64,000 bases of DNA from Hymenobacter aerophilus DSM 13606 (GCF_000382225.1 NZ_KB907800.1:248001-312000), one strand, 5' to 3'; positions 37,439 to 46,146 are shown, counted from the stretch's first letter. Notes: generated by a model not told the origin, from the letters alone. Numbers and translations are program-made.

Positions 37439-37927
37439 CTACTTCATGTTCACGAACTGCAGGGGCTGGCCGATGTCGGCACCGCGGAGGGCGGCAATGG
37501 CGGCCTGCAGCTCGTCGATTTTCTTGGCCGAAACGCGCACCTGGTCGTCCTGCATCTGGGCCTCCACCTTCACCTTGGCATCCTTGATGGTCTTGATGAT
37601 TTTGCGGCCCGCGTCTTTGTCGATGCCGGCACGCACTTTCACCGTTTTCTTCATCATCGTGCCACTGGCCTGGGCTTCGGCCGTGAAATCGAGGGCCGTG
37701 CCATCAATGCCCTGCTTGACGAGGCGGGTGAGCACGATGTCTTCGAGGGCCCGGATGCGCATGTCGTTTTCCGAGGTGAGGGTGATGACGTTGGTTTTCT
37801 TGTCGAGCTCGATGCCGCCCTTGGTGTCGCGCAGGTCGTAGCGGGTCTGGAGTTCTTTTTTGGCCGTATTCACCGCGTTTTCGAGGGTTTGCGGGTCTAC
37901 TTTGCTCACGATGTCAAAAGAGGGCAT
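37439..37927 (-). CDS. YajQ family nucleotide-binding protein
   Basis: The 162-residue protein begins 'MPSFDIVSKVDPQTLENAVN', the YajQ signature, and has the two ferredoxin-like halves ('ENDMRIRALEDIVLTRLVK' and 'DDQVRVSAKKIDELQAAI'). Members bind nucleotides, RNA or cyclic-di-GMP in different species; the ligand here is unknown. The ATG at 37927 is chosen because an upstream frame start at 38083 adds 52 unrelated residues. Confidence 0.95.
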   Translation of the reverse strand: MPSFDIVSKVDPQTLENAVNTAKKELQTRYDLRDTKGGIELDKKTNVITLTSENDMRIRALEDIVLTRLVKQGIDGTALDFTAEAQASGTMMKKTVKVRAGIDKDAGRKIIKTIKDAKVKVEAQMQDDQVRVSAKKIDELQAAIAALRGADIGQPLQFVNMK

Positions 37928-38057
37928 AACGGAAAGGAAAAATGGAGAATGGGGAAACAGTGCCTTAACGCAAAAAGGGCCGCTAAAGATAGGGCCGGCG
38001 CCACAGCGGGGCTGCCAAGGTAAGGTTTCCGCGTTATTGCCGAATTTGGCGCTTCCC

Positions 38058-38546
38058 ATGTCCACCAGCACACCCATCATCACGCCTCAGACGGCCGCCC
38101 ACTGGGCCGCCTACTACCGCCTCCGCTACGAAGTGCTGCGCCAGCCCTGGCAGCAGCCGCCCGGCTCGGAGCGCGCCCCCGACGACGGCGCGCCCACCAC
38201 CACCCACGCCCTGCTACTGGCGCCCAACGCGCCCAACGCGCCCGACGCGCCCGACGACGACACGCCGCCGGAAGCCATTGGCGTCGGGCGGCTGCATGCG
38301 GCGGCGCCCGGGCAGGGTCAGCTGCGGTTTATGGCCGTGGCACCCGCCTGGCAGGGCCGCGGCGTGGGCCGGCAGCTGCTGGCCCACCTCGAAGCCGCCG
38401 CCCATCAACAGCAGCTGGCCGAAATCATCCTCCACGCCCGCGCCGAAGCCGTGCCGTTCTACGAACGCGCCGGCTACGCCGTGGTAGCGCCCTCCCACCT
38501 GCTCTTCGGCCAGATTCCGCACTTTTTGATGCGCAAGGTTTTATAG
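38058..38546 (+). CDS. GNAT-family N-acetyltransferase
   Basis: This 162-residue GNAT-fold enzyme shows the acetyl-CoA-binding motif A 'FMAVAPAWQGRGVGRQLL' (Q/R-x-x-G-x-G/A) and 'FYERAGY' near the C-terminus. Substrate unknown. An Ala/Pro/Asn/Asp-rich loop in the first half is encoded by a perfect-to-near-perfect 9-bp tandem repeat. It is divergent from yajQ and convergent with the DUF962 gene. Confidence 0.9.
   Translation: MSTSTPIITPQTAAHWAAYYRLRYEVLRQPWQQPPGSERAPDDGAPTTTHALLLAPNAPNAPDAPDDDTPPEAIGVGRLHAAAPGQGQLRFMAVAPAWQGRGVGRQLLAHLEAAAHQQQLAEIILHARAEAVPFYERAGYAVVAPSHLLFGQIPHFLMRKVL
38220..38255 (+). repeat. Four tandem 9-bp repeats inside the GNAT gene
   Basis: Two copies of GCGCCCAAC followed by two of GCGCCCGAC encode Ala-Pro-Asn twice and Ala-Pro-Asp twice. 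Copy-number change would keep the frame. Confidence 0.9.
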
Positions 38547-38618
38547 AGCTGCATGCTTCAAGCTACAGGCTGCAAGCCGACGTTCAACATCAGCTTGCAG
38601 CCTGTAGCTTGTAGCTCT
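38545..38618. repeat. Palindrome between convergent GNAT and DUF962 genes
   Basis: Imperfect inverted repeat with arms related to AGAGCT-CAAGCTACAGGCTGC (38545-38577) and its complement (about 38592-38618). It probably forms a cruciform or a bidirectional terminator. Confidence 0.75.
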
Positions 38619-38622
38619 ACAA

Positions 38623-38925
38623 TCAAAACTTCTCCCGGCCGCGGAGCAGGTCCCAGTAGAGGCGGAAGTCACCGAGCAGCGAAAGCACGGGGTGCTGGAA
38701 GGTGGCGGGGCGGTTGCGCTCCACAAAGAAGTGGCCCACCCAGGCAAAGCCGTAGGCCGCCACCACCCCGGCCAGCACCAGCCACGGCTGCTGACGTAAC
38801 AGGGCCGCCAGCAGCAGCCCCAGAAACAGCGTGGTGCCCACAAAATGCAGGATGCGGGTGCCCCGGCGGCTATGCTCGCGCAGGTAGCGGGGGTAGAACT
38901 CGGCGAAGGTGAGCGAACGGGCCAT
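38623..38925 (-). CDS. DUF962/Mpo1-like membrane protein
   Basis: The 100-residue protein starts 'MARSLTFAEFYPRYLREHS' and continues 'RRGTRILHFVGTTLFLGLLL', the DUF962 signature with its conserved His, followed by a second hydrophobic pair and 'WVGHFFVERNRPATFQHP'. Yeast Mpo1 of this family is a dioxygenase that shortens 2-hydroxy fatty acids using Fe2+ and the conserved His residues. Whether the bacterial protein does the same is unknown. Confidence 0.9.
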   Translation of the reverse strand: MARSLTFAEFYPRYLREHSRRGTRILHFVGTTLFLGLLLAALLRQQPWLVLAGVVAAYGFAWVGHFFVERNRPATFQHPVLSLLGDFRLYWDLLRGREKF

Positions 38926-38998
38926 AAGCGGGAAACAGGTAAACAGCTAGCGGAAAGTACTTACCTTTTCCGACTCATCCCAGCCCTTCTCCGCCCCC

Positions 38999-39469
38999 AT
39001 GGACCTTCCGCTCGATATCAGCACCCTCATTGCTACTTACAACCAGATCAACAACTACGGCCGCGCCAACGGCATGACGCTGCACGTCGACGAGCCGGGC
39101 ACTATCCGCTACACTATGCGCGTACTCGACGAGCACCTCTCCTCGCCCAATACCTGCCACGGCGGCGTGCTGGCCGGCCTGATGGACGCGGCCCTGGGTG
39201 CGGCGGCCCTGTCGCTGGCCTTCACGGCGGCCGAGCTGGTTTCTACGGTCGAGTTCAAGATGAACTACTTCCATCCGGTGCATCTGCACGACGAGCTGGA
39301 GGCCCACGGCAGCATCGAACACGCCGGCAAAACCCTGATTGTGAGCACCACCACCATCCGCTGCCTCTCCCGCGACAACCTCGTAGTAGCCCGCGGCCTG
39401 GGCACCTTCAACCGCTACCCCGCCACCAAGCGCGACTTCCGCGACCTGCTGTTTCCAGGTACTATTTGA
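38999..39469 (+). CDS. PaaI-type hotdog-fold thioesterase
   Basis: The 156-residue protein has the hotdog motif 'CHGGVLAGLMDAALGAAALS' (His-Gly-Gly and Asp) and 'STVEFKMNYFHPV', as in the PaaI/YbgC-like acyl-CoA thioesterases. It should hydrolyse an acyl- or aryl-CoA; the substrate is not predictable. ATG at 38999. The stop codon directly abuts a CTSTTAG tandem array. Confidence 0.9.
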   Translation: MDLPLDISTLIATYNQINNYGRANGMTLHVDEPGTIRYTMRVLDEHLSSPNTCHGGVLAGLMDAALGAAALSLAFTAAELVSTVEFKMNYFHPVHLHDELEAHGSIEHAGKTLIVSTTTIRCLSRDNLVVARGLGTFNRYPATKRDFRDLLFPGTI

Positions 39470-39639
39470 GCTCTTAGCTCTTAGCTCTTAGCTGTTAGCT
39501 GTTAGCTGTTAGCTGTTAGCTGTTAGCTGGAAAACGAAGAAGGCCCCGTACTCGGTTGAGTGCGGGGCCTTGTTTTTGGGCGAAAGCAGAGGTCTTTCTG
39601 AACGAAAGCTGATAGCTATAAGCTCTCAGCTAACAGCTC
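39470..39639. repeat. Nested palindromic element, arm class CTSTTAG (first copy), with a terminator as its core
   Basis: The left arm is eight tandem copies of a 7-mer (three CTCTTAG then five CTGTTAG, about 39471-39527). The right arm (39607-39639) is a shorter degenerate inverted copy. A related pair of arms is at 63321-63437. A terminator hairpin lies between the arms. Confidence 0.88.
39540..39578 (+). terminator. Terminator between the thioesterase and NYN genes
   Basis: Stem AAGGCCCCG / CGGGGCCTT followed by GTTTTT, lying inside the CTSTTAG element. Confidence 0.8.
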
Positions 39640-39646
39640 AAAAAAC

Positions 39647-40669
39647 CTACATGCGCTCGGGCGAGCTGGCCGACTCGTGCTCACGCTCGTCTCCGTAGCC
39701 ATCCTCGTCGTCGTCATCGTCGTCGCGGTCCATGATTTCGGGGGCGTCGACTTTGCGCACGTTGCGGGCGCAGTCCTCGTCGCGGTGGTTGCGGCCGACG
39801 GTGAACTCCACCCAGTCTCCCTCCTGCAGCTCGTTGAAGTCGCCCTCGGCCATATCGGCGTAGCTGAAGAACAGGTTGTTGGGCGGCATCACCACGAAGC
39901 CAAACCCGTTTTTCAGGTTTTTGATGGTGCTCATGCCGATAGTGCCCACCGGGCCGGCGGCCGTGGGGCCGGTGGGGCGCACGGGCTTGGTGCTGGGGAA
40001 AGCGGCCGGCTCGGGCGTGTTCACGAACAGCGACTCAATCAGGTCGTCGCCGTCGGTGAGGCCCTGGTCGATGATTTCGTGCATCTGCACCGGGTAGGTG
40101 GCCTGGTCGAGCAGCTGCTGCGAGGCGCGCGTAACGCGGTTTTCGCCCTTGAAATCGGTGTATTTGAAGTCCCAGTTGAGCAGCATCACACGCGTGCCCA
40201 CGGTGTTGAGCTTCTTGATGAGGGGCGCGTAGTCCGAGTCGCCGGCAATCAGCACCACCACGTCGAGGCTTTTGTGGATCGAGAGTTCCAGCGCTTCGAG
40301 CGAGAGCCACACATCGATGCCCTTTTCCTGCAGGCGGCCGTCGCGGGTTTTCAGGGGCATGTAGTGCGTGGCGATGCCCATGTTCATGAGGATATCGTCG
40401 AGCAGCCGGTCGTGGAAGAGGCGGTCCTTGTCGCGGGCTTCGGTGGCCGAGAGGCGGCCGCGGAAGAAATGCGAGTCGATAATCTGGCTCAGGCGCACAT
40501 CCACATCCTCTTCTTCGGCTACCTGATGGCGGATAAACTCGTGCAGCCCTTCGAGGCTGATACGGGCCTTACGGTCGTGCTGAAAGTAGTAGTAATCACT
40601 GATTTTCAGGAAATAATTGCCATCATAAAAAATACCAATCCTGATCAGCGGGCTGTTCATCTGGTTCAT
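39647..40669 (-). CDS. NYN-domain (PIN-like) ribonuclease fused to a cold-shock-like domain
   Basis: The 340-residue protein has an N-terminal NYN domain (about 8-190), with the metal-binding acidic residues Asp 16 in 'IFYDGNYF', Asp 119 in 'EKGIDVWLSLEAL' and Asp 144/146 in 'LIAGDSDYAPL'. After a Pro/Thr-rich linker a cold-shock-like OB domain follows (about 245-307) with the RNP1-like 'GFGFVV' and 'FFSYADM'. The tail is acidic ('DRDDDDDDEDG'). The architecture suggests an RNA-cleaving enzyme that brings its own single-strand RNA-binding module. ATG at 40669; a second ATG three codons later is possible. A TATCTTTG box lies upstream. Confidence 0.92.
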   Translation of the reverse strand: MNQMNSPLIRIGIFYDGNYFLKISDYYYFQHDRKARISLEGLHEFIRHQVAEEEDVDVRLSQIIDSHFFRGRLSATEARDKDRLFHDRLLDDILMNMGIATHYMPLKTRDGRLQEKGIDVWLSLEALELSIHKSLDVVVLIAGDSDYAPLIKKLNTVGTRVMLLNWDFKYTDFKGENRVTRASQQLLDQATYPVQMHEIIDQGLTDGDDLIESLFVNTPEPAAFPSTKPVRPTGPTAAGPVGTIGMSTIKNLKNGFGFVVMPPNNLFFSYADMAEGDFNELQEGDWVEFTVGRNHRDEDCARNVRKVDAPEIMDRDDDDDDEDGYGDEREHESASSPERM

Positions 40670-41259
40670 AAAAAAATCTGGTTAGGCGCGAAAAAAGAGA
40701 AAAGTAATAGTGTCTGGTTGGGAGAACGAACATAACCGGCTGAGCCGTGGCTGCCGGGGCAAAGATACAGGTTGCAACGGTTCCGGTATAGCAATAATCC
40801 ATAGCGGACCAGTAGGCCCCAAACCCGGCGGCGGCGGAGCGGAGTACTAGCTGAACCGCACAACCCGGTAAGTGGCTGACTGCATGACTACCCGCGGCCC
40901 CACATTGGGTTTGGGAAGCACCTGCCGGGAACTGGTCGGAAGGGCCTGCGGGGAAGTCGTTGCAGATTGCGGTGCAATACTAAAGCATATCCGGCGGTTA
41001 AGCCAATCGGCAGAATACTAATTTCTTAATATTCTTGCTGAGGCCCGCATGCGCCACCTTTCCGGTCCCCGGATTCTGCCGGCGTTTCCGGCATAAGTCC
41101 AATTAGCCTGTTGTTTTACCGCACCGCTTAGCGGTTTGCGGAACCAGCGTACGAAAGGTACTCTGCAACACGGCTGCTGCTGGTAAAATTCGGTCAACCC
41201 GCGCATTTCGCGGCCCGACTGGCGGCTGCAGCGGGCCAACCATCGGGCGGGGCCGCCGC
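40670..41259. other. 590-base intergenic region, one promoter, no gene supported
   Basis: Apart from the promoter box at 40760-40767 I find no conserved frame, RNA gene or terminator. Open frames on the minus strand (40666-40863 and 41018-41404) have Trp/Arg/Cys-rich translations without family resemblance; the second overlaps the 3' end of the YdjM-like gene out of frame. The region may be decayed coding sequence. Confidence 0.5.
40760..40767 (-). promoter_or_regulatory. -7 box TATCTTTG of the NYN gene
   Basis: TATCTTTG on the minus strand matches TAnnTTTG. A TTG lies 24 bases further upstream, slightly far from the consensus spacing. The leader to ATG 40669 would be about 85 bases. Confidence 0.5.
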
Positions 41260-42000
41260 CTAGAACTTCAGCCGGCCCACGACCAGCCCCAGCACCAGTG
41301 CCCCATACACAACGCAGATAACGACCTCCAACATGTTGCCACTCTTCGAGCCCGTGCGGATAAGCGGGATGCCCAGGCTGGTATCGAGCAGCGGCATAAA
41401 CCACTTCACGCCGGCCTTGGTAACCGAGTCGGCCAGCAGGTGCGACACGTAGCCGCCGCCCGCAAACAGCGCCACGCCGTGCCAGCCCAGGCTTTGGTTA
41501 GCCAGGTGGCCAATGTAGGTCCAGGCGGCGGCGGCCCAGATGGTGTGGGTGTAGGAGCGGTGGCTGGTGAAGGGGGCCAGGGAGATGAAGCAGCCCAGCA
41601 TGCTCAGCCACACGAAGCCGGTGTACAGGCCCGCCACCACCGTGCACAGGCCCGTGAACAGCAGCGCCAGCTTGCGGGTCGAGTCGCCCTGCATGGCCGC
41701 GCCCACCAGCCCGAAGGCCAGCGCCACCGTGAAGGCCAGCCGCCGGTCAGGTCCTGGAACCAGCTGCCACTGGGCGTAGGCGGCTACCGCGGCGGCCACC
41801 ACTACAAAGGCCCAGCGCACGTAGCTCTGGGCGAAACCGAGCCGCTTGCTAAGCCGGGAGGCGGGGTGGTCGAGGTCGGGGGCCAGGGCCGAGAAGCCGG
41901 CCAGGGCAATACCGGCCGGCGAGAACGGCACGCCTGGCACGAGGCCCGCCACGGCCACGCCGGTAATCAGGCCAATGGCCAAATGAGAAGAACCGCGCAA
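41260..42000 (-). CDS. YdjM-like membrane-bound metal-dependent hydrolase (DUF457)
   Basis: The 246-residue protein has about six transmembrane helices. It begins 'MRGSSHLAIGLITGVAVAG' (conserved His) and continues with 'ALAPDLDHPASRLSKRLG' (Asp-x-Asp-His), 'TSHRSYTHTIWA' (His/Arg-Ser-x-Thr-His) and 'GGYVSHLLADSVTKAGVKWF' (His-x-x-x-Asp). These are the metal-binding motifs of the YdjM/LexA-regulated family. The substrate is unknown; phospholipase-like activity has been suggested for relatives. Confidence 0.9.
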   Translation of the reverse strand: MRGSSHLAIGLITGVAVAGLVPGVPFSPAGIALAGFSALAPDLDHPASRLSKRLGFAQSYVRWAFVVVAAAVAAYAQWQLVPGPDRRLAFTVALAFGLVGAAMQGDSTRKLALLFTGLCTVVAGLYTGFVWLSMLGCFISLAPFTSHRSYTHTIWAAAAWTYIGHLANQSLGWHGVALFAGGGYVSHLLADSVTKAGVKWFMPLLDTSLGIPLIRTGSKSGNMLEVVICVVYGALVLGLVVGRLKF

Positions 42001-42038
42001 TTTTAGGAGACAGTGGTTAATGAAGGAATGGAAACGTC

Positions 42039-42126
42039 TGTCATCCTGAGCGCAGCGAAGGACCTATACAGAAGCTAACACCAGATAACAGCTTCTGTAT
42101 AGGTCCTTCGCAAGCTCAGGATGACA
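42039..42126. repeat. Palindromic element, core class GTCATCCTGAGC, no tandem arms
   Basis: Inverted arms 42039-42076 and 42090-42126, 37-38 bases with a small difference near GCGCAGCG/GCTTGCG. Loop-proximal CTATACAGAAGCT is almost the same as in the core at 14654-14744. Confidence 0.9.
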
Positions 42127-42145
42127 AATGTCGTTCATCTATCCC

Positions 42146-42361
42146 CTAAAAGCTGCCGCCGCTGCCTTTCAAACCACTGCGCAGGTCCTGCACCTGGTTT
42201 TCGAGGTGGTTGAGGCACTGGCGGAAGGCATCTTCAGCTTCCGACTGCTGCTGCCGGGGCAGCGGACCGTCCTGGCGCACGTGTTCGCAGATGAGGCGCA
42301 GCTGCTGCACCATCCCATCCCACTGCTTGTTGCTGTCCGCTGCTGCCTGCTTGTCTGTCAT
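42146..42361 (-). CDS. Small hypothetical protein
   Basis: A 71-residue hydrophilic helical protein ('WDGMVQQLRLICEHVRQDG', 'EDAFRQCLNHLENQVQDL') with balanced composition, unlike the Pro/Arg/Ala-rich antisense shadows around it. ATG at 42361. It has no recognised domain; a coiled-coil or adaptor role would be speculation. It lies between a palindromic element and the mfd upstream region. Confidence 0.6.
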   Translation of the reverse strand: MTDKQAAADSNKQWDGMVQQLRLICEHVRQDGPLPRQQQSEAEDAFRQCLNHLENQVQDLRSGLKGSGGSF

Positions 42362-42592
42362 AGCCTTAGGTGCGGGGCGCTGCCCCGGTGCCGCGTGAAG
42401 AGGGAAGGTACGACGGGAATGGGCAAAAGCCGCGGAAACTTTCCGGGGCCGCCATTGGTATTGACTAGCGCGCTACGCGCCGTGTGCCTGTACTGCCCGA
42501 CCGGTTTTGCCCCCGGCCGGGCTTCTACCGTTGCCGGCCGCAGTAGCTTAGCCGCGCCGTTATCCTGATTTTCGCCCTAGCCGCTCCGCCCT

Positions 42593-45500
42593 TTGCAGGT
42601 TTCCGACTTCCTTAAGCTCTACCTCCTCGACCCCACCGTGCTCACCGTGGGCGCCCGCCTCAACCCGGCCACCCGCCGCACCCTCGGCAAGGCCGCCGAT
42701 AAAGCGGAAGCCCCCGCCCGGCTGCACCTGCGCGGGCTGGTAGGCTCCCAGGATGCCGTGCTGGCCGCCGCGCTGCACCACAGCTACCCCCAGCAGCCCC
42801 AGCTCTTCATCCTCCACGACCGCGAGGAGGCCGCCTACTTCCTGGCCGACCTCCAGCACCTGCTGCCCAACGAGGAGCCCCTCCTCTTCCCCAGCTCCTA
42901 CAAGCGCCCCTACGCCTTCGATGAGACGGAAAATGCCAACGTGCTTATGCGGGCCGAGGTGCTGAACCGGCTGAACTCGCGGACCTCGGTGCCTCACCCC
43001 CCAACCCCCTCTCCAGGGGGAGAGGGGGAGCCAAGTGACAAAAAGCCAGTGACTACAACGGGTCGTCAGGCTCCCCCCTCTCCCCCCGGAGAGGGGGGCC
43101 GGGGGGGTGAGGCCCCTGGCCCCCTCATCGTCACCTACCCCGAGGCGCTGTTCGAGAAGGTTATCAACAAGAAAAGCCTGGTGGCCAACACGTTTATCGT
43201 GAAAGTGGGCGACCGGCTTGATGTGAACTTTATCAGCGAGATGCTGGCCGAGTACGACTTCGAGCGGAGCGACTTCGTGTACGAGGCGGGCCAGTTCGCG
43301 GTGCGCGGCGGCATCGTGGACATCTTCAGCTACGCCAACGAGCTGCCTTACCGCATCGAGCTGTTCGGGGACGAGGTGGAGACGATTCGCACGTTTGACC
43401 CCGAGAGCCAGCTGTCGGTGGACAAGAAGAGCCAAGTGAGCATCATCCCCAACGTGCAGACCAAGCTGCTGCAGGAGACGCGGGAGGCGTTTCTCGACTT
43501 CATTCCGGGCGATACGGCCATTTGGGCCAAGGACCTGCGCCAGACGCTGGACGTGGTAACCGAGTCGTTCGAGCGGGCCGAGGCCGATTTCCAGCAGTTG
43601 CTGGCCGGGGCCGCGGGCATGCAGATTGTGAGTAAGCCCGAGGACCTTTTTGAGTCGGGCAAGAGCTTTAAGAAGCTGCTGGAGGGCTTTGCCATCGCCG
43701 AGTTCGGCAAGCGGTTCTACTTCAAGAGCGGCGAGGATTTCCAGTTTACCAGCAAGCCCCAGCCCAGCTTCAACAAGGATTTCGGGCGGCTGGTGAAGAA
43801 CCTGCACGAAAACCAGCAGGCCGGCTACACCAACATCATTGCCGCCGAATCCGTCCGGCAGGCCGACCGGCTGCGCACGATTTTCGATGAGCTCGACAAC
43901 AATGTGCAGTTTCAGCACCTGCTGCTGGGGCTGCGCGAGGGCTACATCGACGATACGCTGCAGTTGCTCGTGTACACCGACCACCAGCTGTTCGAGCGGT
44001 TTTACCGGGCCCAGGAGGGCCGTAAGTTCTCCAAGAAAAAGGCCCTCACCCTCAAGGAGCTGCGCACCCTGGTGCCCGGCGACTACGTGACCCACCAGGA
44101 CTACGGCATTGCCCGGTTCGCGGGCCTCACCCAGGTCGAAATCAACGACCGGATGCAGGAGGCCATCCGGCTGATTTACCGGGATGATGACGTGCTGACC
44201 GTCAGCATTCACGCCCTGCACAAGATTGCCAAGTACAGCGGGGCCGAGGGCACGCCGCCCACCATGAGCAAGCTGGGCTCGCCGGAGTGGGAAAACAAGA
44301 AAAAGGCCGTCAAGAAGAAGGTGAAGGACATTGCCGCCGAGCTGATTCGGCTGTACGCCAAGCGCAAAACCGCGCCCGGCCACGCCTTCGCGCCCGACTC
44401 GTTTATGCAGGCCGAGCTGGAATCGAGCTTCATCTACGAAGACACCCCCGACCAGGGCAAGGCCACCGAAGACGTGAAGCACGACATGGAGCAGCCCCAC
44501 CCCATGGACCGGCTGGTGTGCGGCGACGTGGGTTTCGGCAAAACCGAAGTAGCCATCCGGGCCGCGTTTAAGTCGGTGGCCGATGGCAAGCAGGTGGCCG
44601 TGCTGGTGCCCACCACCATCCTGGCCATGCAGCACTACAAAACGTTTCGCGAGCGGCTGGCCAACCTGCCCGTAACGGTGGAGTACGTCAACCGCTTCAA
44701 ATCAACCAAGCAGATAAAGGAGACGCTGGGCCGGGTGGCCGAGGGCAAAACCGACATCCTCATCGGCACCCACCGCCTCACCAACAAAGACATCAAGTTC
44801 AAGGACCTGGGCCTGCTCGTGATTGACGAGGAGCAGAAGTTCGGCGTGAAAACCAAGGACAAGCTCAAGGAGCTGAAGGTGAACGTGGACACGCTCACGC
44901 TCTCGGCCACGCCCATTCCGCGCACGCTGCACTTCTCGCTGATGGGCGCCCGCGACCTGAGCGTGATTGCCACGCCGCCGCCCAACCGCCAGCCCGTGCA
45001 AACCGAGCTGCACGTGTTCGACGAGCTGCTGATTCGCGACGCCGTGGCCCGCGAAATCAAGCGCGGCGGGCAGGTGTTTTTCGTGCACAACCGCGTGAAG
45101 GACATCGAGGAGCTGGCCGGCATGATTGTGCGCCTCGTGCCCGACGCCCGCGTGACCTACATTCATGGGCAGATGGAGGGCGACAAGCTCGAAAAGCGCA
45201 TGATGAAGTTCGTGGACGGCGACTACGACGTGCTGGTGAGCACCAACCTCATCGAAAGCGGCCTCGACATTCCCAACGCCAACACCATCATCATCAACCG
45301 CGCCCACCTGTTTGGCCTGAGCGATTTGCACCAGATGCGGGGCCGCGTGGGCCGCTCCAACAAAAAGGCCTACTGTTACCTGCTCACGCCCCCGGTGGCC
45401 GGCCTGCCCTCCGATGCCCGCAAGCGCCTGAGCACGCTCGAAGAATTCTCCGACCTCGGCGACGGCTTCAAGGTGGCCATGCGCGACCTCGACATCCGGG

Positions 45501-46144
45501 GCGCGGGCAACCTGCTGGGCGGCGAGCAGTCGGGCTTCATCAACGACCTGGGCTTCGAAACCTACCACCAGATTCTGGACGAGGCCGTGACCGAGCTCAA
45601 GGAAACCGAGTTCCGCGACCTGTTCCTCGGCGACCCCACCCAGCGCCTGCAGGAAGCCGCCAAAACGGCCGGCGTGCAGCAGTGCAATATCGAAACCGAC
45701 CTGCAGGTGCTGATTCCCGACGCCTACGTGAGCAACGTGTCGGAGCGGCTGCAACTCTACAGCAAGCTCGACCGCGCCAAAGGCCCCGAGCAGCTGCGCA
45801 AGCTGCTGGCCGGCATGACCGACCGCTTCGGCCCGCTACCGCCCGAAGTGGAGCAGCTGGCCGACATTGTACGCCTGCGCTGGCAGGGCCGCCACGCCGG
45901 CTTCGAGCGCCTGAGCTACAAGAAAAACGTGCTCAAGGGCTACATCCCGGCCGAAAACAACGAGGCCTACTTCCAGGGCGACACCTTCGGTAACATCCTC
46001 TCCTACGTGCAGACCCACCCCAACTCGGCCAGCATGAAGGAGCGCAAGCAGCAGCTCGTCTTCAGCATCAGCAACGTGCCCAGCGTGGCCGCCGCCAAGC
46101 GCCTGCTCAGCGAGCTAGGCAGCGAGGAGCCGGTGGGGGTGTAA
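42593..46144 (+). CDS. mfd: Transcription-repair coupling factor with in-frame palindromic insertion
   Basis: Mfd displaces stalled RNA polymerase and recruits UvrA. The 1,183-residue protein contains the UvrB-like N-terminal module, the RNA-polymerase-interacting domain ('DYVTHQDYGIARFAGL'), the SF2 translocase with Walker A 'GDVGFGKTEVAIRAA', DEEQ box 'LVIDEEQKFGV', 'SATPIPRTLHFSLMG' and 'HQMRGRVGRS', and the C-terminal TRCF domain. Residues about 134-173 are a Pro/Gly/Glu-rich insert ('PPTPSPGGEGE', 'PPSPPGEGGRGGEA') that interrupts the conserved run 'LMRAEVLNRLNSR' to 'LIVTYPEALFEKV' and is encoded by a palindrome. The start is uncertain: TTG at 42593 is the only candidate that keeps the N-terminus. 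It converges on the AT-rich GHKL gene. Confidence 0.93.
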   Translation: MQVSDFLKLYLLDPTVLTVGARLNPATRRTLGKAADKAEAPARLHLRGLVGSQDAVLAAALHHSYPQQPQLFILHDREEAAYFLADLQHLLPNEEPLLFPSSYKRPYAFDETENANVLMRAEVLNRLNSRTSVPHPPTPSPGGEGEPSDKKPVTTTGRQAPPSPPGEGGRGGEAPGPLIVTYPEALFEKVINKKSLVANTFIVKVGDRLDVNFISEMLAEYDFERSDFVYEAGQFAVRGGIVDIFSYANELPYRIELFGDEVETIRTFDPESQLSVDKKSQVSIIPNVQTKLLQETREAFLDFIPGDTAIWAKDLRQTLDVVTESFERAEADFQQLLAGAAGMQIVSKPEDLFESGKSFKKLLEGFAIAEFGKRFYFKSGEDFQFTSKPQPSFNKDFGRLVKNLHENQQAGYTNIIAAESVRQADRLRTIFDELDNNVQFQHLLLGLREGYIDDTLQLLVYTDHQLFERFYRAQEGRKFSKKKALTLKELRTLVPGDYVTHQDYGIARFAGLTQVEINDRMQEAIRLIYRDDDVLTVSIHALHKIAKYSGAEGTPPTMSKLGSPEWENKKKAVKKKVKDIAAELIRLYAKRKTAPGHAFAPDSFMQAELESSFIYEDTPDQGKATEDVKHDMEQPHPMDRLVCGDVGFGKTEVAIRAAFKSVADGKQVAVLVPTTILAMQHYKTFRERLANLPVTVEYVNRFKSTKQIKETLGRVAEGKTDILIGTHRLTNKDIKFKDLGLLVIDEEQKFGVKTKDKLKELKVNVDTLTLSATPIPRTLHFSLMGARDLSVIATPPPNRQPVQTELHVFDELLIRDAVAREIKRGGQVFFVHNRVKDIEELAGMIVRLVPDARVTYIHGQMEGDKLEKRMMKFVDGDYDVLVSTNLIESGLDIPNANTIIINRAHLFGLSDLHQMRGRVGRSNKKAYCYLLTPPVAGLPSDARKRLSTLEEFSDLGDGFKVAMRDLDIRGAGNLLGGEQSGFINDLGFETYHQILDEAVTELKETEFRDLFLGDPTQRLQEAAKTAGVQQCNIETDLQVLIPDAYVSNVSERLQLYSKLDRAKGPEQLRKLLAGMTDRFGPLPPEVEQLADIVRLRWQGRHAGFERLSYKKNVLKGYIPAENNEAYFQGDTFGNILSYVQTHPNSASMKERKQQLVFSISNVPSVAAAKRLLSELGSEEPVGV
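42992..43112. repeat. Palindromic element inserted in frame inside mfd
   Basis: Left arm 42992-43032 starts CCTCACCCCCCAACCCCC and itself contains a small hairpin; right arm 43069-43112 is its approximate reverse complement ending GGGGGGGTGAGG. The centre (43033-43068) is ordinary sequence. The element length keeps the reading frame and encodes about 40 residues. Confidence 0.92.
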
Positions 46145-46146
46145 TG

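Noticed and set aside
41018-41404. Minus-strand frame of 128 codons in the region before the YdjM-like gene end
   Set aside because: It overlaps the 3' end of the YdjM-like gene out of frame, its translation is Trp/Arg/Cys-rich without family resemblance, and it has no promoter or start context.
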